11,852 nt of DNA from Actinomycetes bacterium (GTDB lineage Bacteria; Actinomycetota; Acidimicrobiia; Acidimicrobiales; Microtrichaceae): assembly GCA_023427825.1 (NCBI GenBank), contig JAEZAI010000568.1:1-11852 (forward strand), read 5' to 3'. Shown piece after piece: positions 6,220 to 11,471 of the stretch. The notes below the pieces were generated by a model. The model saw only the letters and a list, made by a program, of their open reading frames with translations, did not search any database and was not told the origin of the DNA. Position 1 is the stretch's first letter; the number at the start of each line of letters is the position of its first letter. Position numbers and translations under genes: made by a program.

Positions 6220-7089
6220 TCACTTGTGGAGTCGTTTCAGTGCGCTCGCAGAGCTGCCCCGCTTGTAGAGGGTTGGCTCAAGCCACTTCTCGATGAGGTC
6301 GCTGATTGCTGAAGGACAGGCCGAGCAGTCAGGTGGCCCGGCGCCCATCGCTGCCAGTGCTTCCGCCTCCGACATCTTCGACGCACGGTCGCCGTAGAAG
6401 GGGTGGCGTCGGTTGGCGAGAATGAACGACATCGTTCCGAGCGCCCACAGATCCGTGGCCTTCTTTGCCCGCTCGGGACGGACCTGCCCAGGAGACATGA
6501 ACGCCGGCGTTCCCATCAGTGCCGGGTACGCGGTCAAGGTGGCGCGGTCCTCAATACGGACCAGACCCAAGTCCAGCAAGACGGGTTGTGCCCACTCTCC
6601 ATCGCGCAGGGCGACGTTCTCGAACTTCACGTCGCGGTGGATGCTGTTGGCGCGGTGGAGGGCCTGGAGCCCCTCGAGCACCCCACGACAGAACTCGACC
6701 TGTTCGTCGCCGCTGGGCCAGCTGCCCGTCCGCAGCTTGGATGCGGCGTCGCCGCCTGGCACGAACTCGCAGCGGAAGAACGCTCGGTCCTCTCCGCCGA
6801 TGGATCGTCGACCGACATCGTTCAGCCGGACGACATGCGAAGAACTACACCTGCGTAGCCCCTCGGCTTCCTGCTCGAGACGGTCAGGCGGATACGCCGA
6901 CTGCAGGATGACCTTCACCGCTTCGACGTCACCGCCCGTGGAAATCTTCCAGGTTTCGCCGAATGCGCCGGACCCGAGATGGTCGGCGTCGTCGCACCCG
7001 AATGCGGATACCAACTGTGCTGAACTCAGCTGAGGCGACGCAGGTTCGTCTAAAGAAGTCAGGTCGAACCAGAACTCGACGACTTGCAT
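6220..7089 (-). CDS. Soluble Hanks-type Ser/Thr protein kinase
   Basis: This 289-aa protein has the main kinase motifs: glycine loop GSGAFG (39-44), VAIK-type lysine K59 in VEAVKVI, a likely C-helix Glu in RLEQEAEGL (E72/E74), catalytic loop HRDVKFEN (151-158), DLG at 173-175 replacing DFG, and activation-segment end GTPAFMSP (193-200) where the usual APE is changed to SPG. ATDLWALGTMSF (211-222) is the conserved F-helix region. Because K59, D153, N158 and D173 are all present, activity is expected. It has no transmembrane segment and no PASTA or other sensor domain. A 35-residue N-terminal extension precedes the kinase core. The start is ATG 7089, with purine-rich AAGGAAGGG upstream. It is transcribed with the barrel protein 15 bp downstream, which makes that protein a likely partner or substrate. 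This is inference. Confidence 0.92.
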   Translation of the reverse strand: MQVVEFWFDLTSLDEPASPQLSSAQLVSAFGCDDADHLGSGAFGETWKISTGGDVEAVKVILQSAYPPDRLEQEAEGLRRCSSSHVVRLNDVGRRSIGGEDRAFFRCEFVPGGDAASKLRTGSWPSGDEQVEFCRGVLEGLQALHRANSIHRDVKFENVALRDGEWAQPVLLDLGLVRIEDRATLTAYPALMGTPAFMSPGQVRPERAKKATDLWALGTMSFILANRRHPFYGDRASKMSEAEALAAMGAGPPDCSACPSAISDLIEKWLEPTLYKRGSSASALKRLHK

Positions 7090-7122
7090 GAGTCGTCACC
7101 ACCCTTCCTTCTCTCAAGAGCG

Positions 7123-7148
7123 ATCGTAGCGACGAACTGTTTCAGTTC
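7123..7148 (-). promoter_or_regulatory. Possible promoter/operator of the kinase operon
   Basis: On the minus strand TACGAT (7128-7123) has the TAnnnT form of a -10 box about 35 bp before the kinase ATG. Just upstream lies the inverted repeat GAACTG-AAA-CAGTTC (7148-7134), where a repressor could overlap the promoter. No convincing -35 box is present. Confidence 0.3.
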
Positions 7149-7277
7149 CTCACGAGGCATAGCCCCACGGGACGTGCGGCTCGGGTTTTCGCAGTCATTG
7201 ATTCGTCCAACACCCCGTGGAGGCCGTTAGAACGATGCGCGCCGACAGCGACCCGGCGAAGCGCTCGTGGATGTGCA

Positions 7278-7305
7278 GCAGGTGCCCGCAGATGCGGGCA
7301 CCTGC
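7278..7305. repeat. 28-bp perfect inverted repeat (13-bp arms, 2-bp centre)
   Basis: GCAGGTGCCCGCA, then GA, then TGCGGGCACCTGC. Pairing is perfect across all 13 positions. It lies 64 bp before the nearest candidate start of an excisionase-type gene. CACCCGC/GCGGGTG and ACCTGCAGGT, which shares the CAGGT/ACCTG core, follow within 50 bp. It could be an operator or recombination site. It lacks a T tract, so a simple rho-independent terminator is less likely. Confidence 0.6.
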
Positions 7306-7395
7306 ACCCGCGAGGGTAGGCACTCATGTGCGGGTGGGGCATCTACCTGCAGGTTGGGGACTCGGACCATGGGCGAAGCTGGTACCAGTAGAGAC

Positions 7396-7609
7396 ATGGG
7401 CGAGCCCGATGCAGAATGGATGTCGACCGCTGCTGCCGCCGCCGCTTGTGGTGTCAGTTCGGACCGTCTACGGGTTCATCAACGCGGGTGACCTCGCCGT
7501 GTTCCGCATGGGTCGGGTGATCAAAGTTCGGCGTTCGGACCTCGACTCATTCATCGAGTCGTGTCGGGTCCAGCCGGGAGACCTCACCGGCCTTCAGGAC
7601 GCCGGCTGA
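7396..7609 (+). pseudogene. Excisionase/MerR-like HTH protein, frameshifted
   Basis: Two frames together make a small HTH_17-type protein of the kind found as excisionases or antitoxins. The first frame (ATG 7396, or 7369/7420) gives EWMSTAAAAAACGV. From about 7451 the -1 frame continues VSVRTVYGFINAGDLAVFRM, then GRVIKVRRSDLDSFIESC and VQPGDLTGLQDAG, ending at 7609. The joined sequence fits the family pattern of two helices (AAxxxGVSxRTVYxxI), then the beta wing (RMGRVIKVRRSDL) and the final helix. The break maps to GGTGTCAG at 7450-7457, where loss of one TG from a GTGTGT run explains it. Either the gene is dead or the sequence has an indel error. The last 16 bp overlap the convergent minus-strand gene. 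Family call is good; exact role is unknown. Confidence 0.65.
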
Positions 7610-8121
7610 CGACAGGAGAATCGCGGCCCTGACTCGGCGGAGGCCCAAACCGCCGAACTAATGGAACGAGGTCCGCAATGCTCGTCAGGACCGGCCGTCG
7701 GCGCCGCGCCGGACACCGTCCCCCCGAGCCGCGAGGCGAACGCCTCGGCCAGTTCGAGCCAGTCGTCGACCGACGCCCGCTCGTCGGACAGGGACTCGAG
7801 GCACTTGCGTGGAGTCCAGTGCGCGGGCACCTGCCGCGGAACCGACCACCGACCCTGATCCCAGACGATGATCGGACCTAGTCGCCGCGCCGACTTGCCG
7901 ATCCCACGCCACAAGAACTCGCCCGGGTGCTTCGAGACGCTGGGGAACTCGGTGGAAGGTGTCCACGACCGCCACACACGGTCGAAGGACAACTCGAACC
8001 GCAGCTTCCTGCTGCTCACGGCCGTCACCCCGCATGTGAGCAGCCCGGCGCCAAGGCCCTCCACAACACGTCGCACCTGCTGGTCCTTGCCCGTCATGAC
8101 AGTCACGCTACGGGCTGCCAC
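7594..8121 (-). CDS. Hypothetical protein, basic and Trp-rich
   Basis: I do not recognise this 175-aa protein. The frame has the GC3 bias expected of real coding DNA and reads as a compact, Trp-rich domain: FELSFDRVWRSWTPSTEF (42-59), HPGEFLWRGIGKSARRLGP (about 65-83), IIVWDQGRWSVPRQVPAHW (84-102), and a helix DDWLELAEAFASRLGG (about 118-133). The tail after 135 is low-complexity. The start is GTG 8121 or ATG 8097 (eight codons later); neither has a strong ribosome binding site. There is no signal peptide or membrane segment. It converges on the excisionase-type gene with a 16-bp overlap. Upstream at 8165-8182 two AGTCAAC repeats spaced one helical turn apart may be regulatory. Confidence 0.6.
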   Translation of the reverse strand: MAARSVTVMTGKDQQVRRVVEGLGAGLLTCGVTAVSSRKLRFELSFDRVWRSWTPSTEFPSVSKHPGEFLWRGIGKSARRLGPIIVWDQGRWSVPRQVPAHWTPRKCLESLSDERASVDDWLELAEAFASRLGGTVSGAAPTAGPDEHCGPRSISSAVWASAESGPRFSCRQPAS

Positions 8122-8461
8122 TGACAGTCCAGAGCTGCACTGCCGCAGCAGGCAGCGGAGCGGGAGTCAACGCGCAGTCAACAAACGAGTCCAAAGGGAT
8201 CACTTGATGTCGAGCCACTCGGCGAACTGAGCAGGTCGCCGCTGTCGGTGCGGGTCATCGTCGCGAGCGACGGCGTGAGCCGCGGTTCGACGAGTGGACC
8301 TTCACCTCCTGTCGGCTGATCACCACAGACTGCGGGTTGCTCTCGCCCTCGAGGGCGCACCCATTCGACGTCGCGAACACGTCGCAGCGACGCCGAGCCG
8401 GCCGTGCGGGTCTACTGCCCCGTGTCATTCACGTGACCCCTAGATTGACATGTAGGATGTC
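8122..8461. other. Intergenic region between divergent unknown genes
   Basis: No gene is supported in this 340-bp stretch; open frames are short and lack family features or ribosome binding sites. It separates two divergently transcribed genes and contains AGTCAAC direct repeats at 8165-8171 and 8176-8182, on the side of the minus-strand gene, and the start of the -35/-10 promoter at 8445-8472 for the plus-strand gene. Confidence 0.6.
8165..8182. repeat. Two AGTCAAC direct repeats, 11-bp period
   Basis: AGTCAAC at 8165-8171 and again at 8176-8182, separated by GCGC. The 11-bp period places both copies on one face of the helix, as in tandem regulator sites. They lie about 45-85 bp upstream of the minus-strand gene's possible starts. 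Read on the minus strand each gives TTGACT, a fair -35 box, but no matching -10 follows. Confidence 0.35.
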
Positions 8462-8472
8462 GTGTCTACACT
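8445..8472 (+). promoter_or_regulatory. Consensus-like promoter, probably giving a leaderless transcript
   Basis: TTGACA (8445-8450) is a perfect -35 box. TACACT (8467-8472) is a good actinobacterial -10 of the TAnnnT type, with 16-bp spacing. Transcription would begin near 8479-8480, exactly at the ATG at 8480. Small inverted repeats GACAT-GTAGG-ATGTC (8447-8461) and GTGT-CT-ACAC (8462-8471) overlap the promoter and could be operators. Confidence 0.55.
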
Positions 8473-8479
8473 GCATGCG

Positions 8480-8956
8480 ATGTGTGATGAATCCCGGATA
8501 GAGAGAGCCTGTGGGATCGAGACGACGCAGGTGTCCACTACAGGGGCGGACGAGCCCACAACGATGAGCGGCGGCGACAGCGCAGCATTCTCGGGAGCTC
8601 AACTGGTCCGCGAATGGCGCTGGGAGGACGGCGGATGGTCCTCGCTGCTCGCCGACAGCGGCGCCCGAGTCGCCGCGGTCGGCTACCTCGTCGGATCTCG
8701 CGCAGCGCAGACCGGGTCGGGCCTGCTCGAACTTGCCGACCTCGAAGTCGACGGCGACGGCGAGCTCGAGAGCGAACGAGTCGATCAGCTTCGATCCGCG
8801 GTCATCGGCGCCGAGCTCAACCGAAGCTCCGAACTCATGGAGCGACTCGTACTGGCACTCGAACGCGCCTTCGACACCGGAATCCGCCGCGCATGCGGAC
8901 CGGCTCCGGTCACCCACGGCGACGGTAGCGACCCGCCGCCGCTCTCGACGCAGTGA
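8480..8956 (+). CDS. Hypothetical protein, acidic
   Basis: I do not recognise this 158-aa protein. The body (about 36-140) reads as a folded domain with good GC3 bias: QLVREWRWEDGGWSSLLADS (41-60), ARVAAVGYLVGSRAAQ (62-77), an acidic stretch LADLEVDGDGELESERV (85-101) and a helix SELMERLVLALERAFDTGIR (117-136). The ends are low-complexity. I place the start at ATG 8480 because the promoter at 8445-8472 would begin transcription there. A GTG at 8462 lies inside that promoter, and ATG 8564 is a possible shorter start. It has no membrane or signal segment. A small HTH gene follows 58 bp downstream in the same direction, possibly in the same transcript. Confidence 0.6.
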   Translation: MCDESRIERACGIETTQVSTTGADEPTTMSGGDSAAFSGAQLVREWRWEDGGWSSLLADSGARVAAVGYLVGSRAAQTGSGLLELADLEVDGDGELESERVDQLRSAVIGAELNRSSELMERLVLALERAFDTGIRRACGPAPVTHGDGSDPPPLSTQ

Positions 8957-9014
8957 GCCGCTCAACAGAACCAACCCGAGGATCTCAGACCAACACCCGC
9001 GCTTGCGCGCGGCG

Positions 9015-9383
9015 ATGTCGACGCTGCCCGGCAAACCGTCCACACCCGCCGTGAAGGCCACCCCTACGATCGCCACCGTGACCAACCGGGGGAACCGCGT
9101 GAGGCCAGGCGGACCAGCCGCCTACATCACCGCCGGGACGTGGCCTGACGGCACGATCGCCGCGGACGCACCCCACGCGATCCGTTGGGCTGCGGAGATC
9201 TCACGTCGGCTGAAGGCCGCTCTCTCGAACACGTCGACAACCGCGGTTGCCGCCGAGCTCGGCATCGCTCGCTCCACCCTTTACGACATCATCAACGGCA
9301 CGACATGGCCGGACTTCGTCACGATCGCCGACCTCGAAGTCCTGCTCGACATCGAACTGCTGCCCCGGTCGAACCGTCGCTGA
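9015..9383 (+). CDS. Small helix-turn-helix DNA-binding protein
   Basis: This 122-aa product has a likely XRE-type HTH in its C-terminal half: AIRWAAEISRRLKAALSNT (55-73), TTAVAAELGIARSTLYDIIN (75-94) as the helix-turn-helix proper, and FVTIADLEVLLDIELLP (101-117) as the closing helix. The N-terminal 50 residues look disordered, so a later start such as GTG 9078 is possible; neither start has a clear ribosome binding site. CCGCGC-TTGC-GCGCGG (8997-9012) could form a hairpin just before ATG 9015. It follows the acidic hypothetical gene by 58 bp and may be its regulator or a partner antitoxin. That role is inference from position only. Confidence 0.6.
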   Translation: MSTLPGKPSTPAVKATPTIATVTNRGNRVRPGGPAAYITAGTWPDGTIAADAPHAIRWAAEISRRLKAALSNTSTTAVAAELGIARSTLYDIINGTTWPDFVTIADLEVLLDIELLPRSNRR

Positions 9384-9532
9384 GACGACTGGGCTGCACC
9401 AACGAGACACGGCCACGCGACGACCGTCTCAGTCGGCGAATCCACATCGGTTCCGGTCGACCTTCGATCGCGTGCTGCGCTTCCGTGCCCACCGTCGTCA
9501 GGACACCCCACGCCCGTGCGGTCACGGGCGTT

Positions 9533-9578
9533 GTGCCACCGCTGACCAGAGCCGTCGCCAAGAGGTGGCACGTCAGCG
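9533..9578. repeat. Interleaved inverted repeats between two convergent genes
   Basis: GTGCCACC (9533-9540) pairs with GGTGGCAC (9564-9571), and the adjoining CGCTGAC (9540-9546) pairs with GTCAGCG (9572-9578). The arm order is A-B-A'-B', so the two stems exclude each other or cross. They lie just past the antitoxin stop on the minus strand, in the 230-bp gap 9384-9613 where I see no gene. Confidence 0.45.
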
Positions 9579-9613
9579 CCGGCGTTGACCAGTTCGCGGA
9601 CCCACTCTCTGCC

Positions 9614-10006
9614 TCAGGTCTGGCCCGTCCAGGCCCGTGCCTGCCGCTCAGCCGCTGCGACGACGGCATCAGGTTCGTCCCGTAGCGCCTCCCACGGCGT
9701 TCGGCCGGACAGCCGCGCGTTCGGAGAAGCCATCCAGCGCGCCGCGGCGAGACCGTCTGCGGCCTCCAACAGCGCAGCAAGCACCGGCTGGAGCTCGGAC
9801 GTGGCTGCCGTCGAGGCGCCGTCTGCTTGGAACTGAGCGGCTGGGTACACCCACCGTCTCGATCGGGTCTGCACCCCGAGCACCTGGCCACGGCGACGTC
9901 GCCGGTCGAGCTCGGCCAGGCTGACCCCCATCAGTTCGGCCGCCGGCCGAGTGGTCAGGCAAGGCCCGAGGATGTCGTTCCAAGGCGAGACCGCCGTCCG
10001 CTCCAT
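9614..10006 (-). CDS. MbcA/ParS/Xre-family antitoxin-like protein
   Basis: This 130-aa protein matches antitoxins that usually pair with RES-domain toxins. An N-terminal DNA-binding module reads LTTRPAAELMGVSLAELDRR (about 16-35), followed by a wing-like GQVLGVQTRSRRWVYPAAQF. The C-terminal toxin-binding domain (DUF2384-like) is recognised in LQPVLAALLEAADGLAAARW and then PNARLSGRTPWEALRDE, VVAAAERQARAW. The start is ATG 10006; an upstream in-frame GTG at 10024 is an alternative, and neither has a good ribosome binding site. It lies 34 bp behind an unknown minus-strand gene and is probably cotranscribed with it. No RES domain is visible on either side, so either the toxin is lost or the unknown gene is a different partner. 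Family call is good. Confidence 0.7.
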   Translation of the reverse strand: MERTAVSPWNDILGPCLTTRPAAELMGVSLAELDRRRRRGQVLGVQTRSRRWVYPAAQFQADGASTAATSELQPVLAALLEAADGLAAARWMASPNARLSGRTPWEALRDEPDAVVAAAERQARAWTGQT

Positions 10007-10035
10007 GGATTCAGGGTAGGACACTCGCCGTGGCG

Positions 10036-10053
10036 GGAGGTCAGCCGACCTCC
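10036..10053. repeat. 7-bp hairpin at the stop of the unknown gene before the antitoxin
   Basis: GGAGGTC-AGCC-GACCTCC forms a stem with a 4-nt loop that contains the TGA (10043-10041) of the upstream gene. Placed between the two minus-strand genes, it could attenuate readthrough or affect translation of the antitoxin. There is no T tract. Confidence 0.4.
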
Positions 10054-10503
10054 TCCGGGGCAACGAGCCATCTGTAGAACGGGTCGAGCAGACGGCGTGC
10101 CTCGACGACCCACTCCGCCCACGGCCCGTCGAGTGATGCCCCGTAGTCCGGCGGCTCATAGAACGTCGGAACGGCACTCCGCACACCTGTCCGTGCACGA
10201 TCCTTCTCCAGCCGGCGGGCAACCTCGCGCTGGGAGGGGAAGCGTCGGCAGCAACCCCAAGGCCAGCTCCAACGACTCGGTCGTCGCGTTCAGCGGAAAC
10301 GCTTCCGCCACCACTGCCGCTGTGCGAAGGTCGCGTCCGAACCTTCGTTGACCCCACGGGGTCGAGGTGTGGGCGAGGCTGTCCTGAAACGTGTGCGGCC
10401 GCACTCGGACGATCCGCACGACGCGGTCGGGGCGAGGGGGCACGTCGTCGACTTCTTGGTCGAGGCGATCAGCCAGTTTGGATGGCAAGCCTGTGCTTCC
10501 CAC
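10041..10503 (-). pseudogene. Unknown protein upstream of the antitoxin, with one frameshift
   Basis: No family is recognised. Two minus-strand frames join into a plausible 154-aa protein. The first, from about GTG 10503, reads KLADRLDQEVDDVPPRPDR, VRPHTFQDSLAHTSTPWG, RTAAVVAEAFPLNATTESLE, LALGLLPTLP. The second reads SQREVARRLEKDRARTG, VRSAVPTFYEPPDYGASL, DGPWAEWVVEARRLLDPFYR and ends at 10041. The join needs one C fewer in the CCCC run of the minus strand (GGGG at 10236-10239). Both halves keep GC3 bias, so the break is recent or is a sequencing error. It precedes the antitoxin gene by 34 bp, the usual distance for toxin-antitoxin partners, but no RES-toxin motifs are seen. The start is uncertain; sequence upstream of 10503 in this frame is antisense to the DUF4242 operon leader. 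Confidence 0.5.
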
Positions 10504-10686
10504 GCAGGAGGTTGGCAGGTCGAGGCTGCCATCGTCTCTTCGCGTCCGGTCAAGCGTGCGCAGCTGGACGCGAGTGGCGGGCGGGGCCACGGTGCCGGCC
10601 TGTCGGGGGATCTCCCTACGTTCACACGCTCGGTCACACGGCTCTGGGCGAGGGTGGGTGACATCGCCACGACGAAGGAGCTGGTC

Positions 10687-10959
10687 ATGCCGAGGTACGT
10701 GATCGAACGGAGCATCCCGGGAGCCGGAACCCTGAGCGGTGCCGAGCTTCGCGACATCAGCGCGAAGTCGAACGAGGTCCTCGCGGGCATGGCGCCACGC
10801 GCGCAGTGGAGCCACAGCTACGTCACCGGCGACAAGATCTATTGCGTCTACATCGCCGATGACGAGGACGCGGTGCGTGAGCACGCCGCGTGCGGTGGTT
10901 TCCCCGCCGACGTCGTCGCGGAGGTCCACGCCGTCATCGACCCGGTCACCGGTGCCTGA
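10687..10959 (+). CDS. DUF4242 family protein (SCO4226-like)
   Basis: This 90-aa protein matches the small ferredoxin-like DUF4242 family, in which the Streptomyces SCO4226 protein binds nickel. Motifs are MPRYVIERSIPGAG (1-14), WSHSYVTGDKIYCVYIADDE (41-60) and HAACGGFPADVVAEVHAVID (66-85). The length is typical. ATG 10687 is preceded by AAGGAG at 10675-10680 with 6-nt spacing, a strong ribosome binding site that settles the start against the longer open frame. It is the first gene of a plus-strand operon with an OsmC-type gene starting about 8 bp after its stop and then an FAD oxidoreductase. DUF4242 and OsmC genes are often adjacent in actinobacteria. Function in this operon is not established. 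Confidence 0.88.
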   Translation: MPRYVIERSIPGAGTLSGAELRDISAKSNEVLAGMAPRAQWSHSYVTGDKIYCVYIADDEDAVREHAACGGFPADVVAEVHAVIDPVTGA

Positions 10960-10967
10960 CGGTCACC

Positions 10968-11471
10968 GTGGACGCCGAGGCACTTCGCACGATCCAGGCC
11001 CCGCTCGAGGCGCGCTACCGCGCGGCGCCCGACGCCGCGACGGTGACGCTTCCGGCCGAGGGTGTCCTCGGGGGGAGACGATCTCGTGCTCGGTGGACGT
11101 GGGCCGGGCGATGGTCGAGGCCGGGCTGCAGACCGCGACCGGAGGCGACCGTAGCTTCGCCTGTTCAGGCGACATGCTCCTGCAGGCGCTCGTCGCCTGC
11201 GCGGGCGTGACCCTCAGGGCGGTGGCCACCTCCCGTGGGATCGTTGGTCGACGGCACGGTCCGAGCCGAGGGTGACCTCGACGTTCCGGGCACGATGGGC
11301 GTCGATCGGCAAGCACCGGTCGGGTTCCGGAACCTCCGCCTGATGTTCGAGGTGGACGCGGATGCGTCAGAAGAGGAGGTCGGGGCCCGGGTGGCGACGA
11401 CCGAGCGGTACTGGGTCGTGTTGCAGACGCTGCGCAAGGCGCCGTCGATCACGCTGGGCCGGGCGCTGTGA
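10968..11471 (+). pseudogene. OsmC-family protein, readable across two compensating frameshifts
   Basis: The sequence encodes an actinobacterial OsmC/Ohr-like protein (thiol-dependent peroxide detoxification fold) of 167 aa if two indels are corrected. Frame one reads DAEALRTIQAPLEARYRA, DAATVTLPAEGVLGG. After the G6 run at 11070-11075 (one G missing), the next frame reads ETISCSVDVGRAMVEAG, FACSGDMLLQALVACAGVTL, RAVATSRGIV. After one extra T at 11244-11245, the original frame returns with DGTVRAEGDLDVPGTMGVD, APVGFRNLRLMFEVD, TERYWVVLQTL. The first conserved Cys (VACAGVTL) is present. The position I expect to hold the second Cys of the family (ERYCVV) is Trp. The start is probably GTG 10968. 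The stop overlaps the next gene's GTG. Because the indels cancel, sequencing error is as likely as decay. Confidence 0.7.

Larger units (their letters stand above)
7090..7395. other. Intergenic region between the kinase operon and the excisionase-type gene
   Basis: No convincing gene lies here. Short frames on both strands are low-complexity Arg/Ala/Pro or Cys-rich translations without family features. The region holds the kinase upstream signals near 7123-7148, a perfect 13-bp-arm palindrome (7278-7305), a second pair CACCCGC/GCGGGTG (7305-7311 and 7330-7336) and the palindrome ACCTGCAGGT (7345-7354). Confidence 0.6.

Noticed and set aside
6220..7089. Kinase as a PknB-type membrane sensor kinase
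   Set aside because: There is no transmembrane segment or PASTA repeat; the protein ends soon after the kinase core.
8429..9085. Minus-strand 218-codon frame opposite the acidic hypothetical gene
   Set aside because: No recognisable domain; the plus strand has a consensus promoter and a better-looking protein.
9384..9613. Search for a RES toxin downstream of the antitoxin
   Set aside because: None of the three minus-strand frames gives a RES-like pattern; only the interleaved inverted repeats were found.
10504..10929. Minus-strand extension of the unknown gene over the DUF4242 gene
   Set aside because: The DUF4242 frame has family motifs and a strong ribosome binding site, so the opposite frame here is only open by composition. 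I end the unknown gene near 10503.
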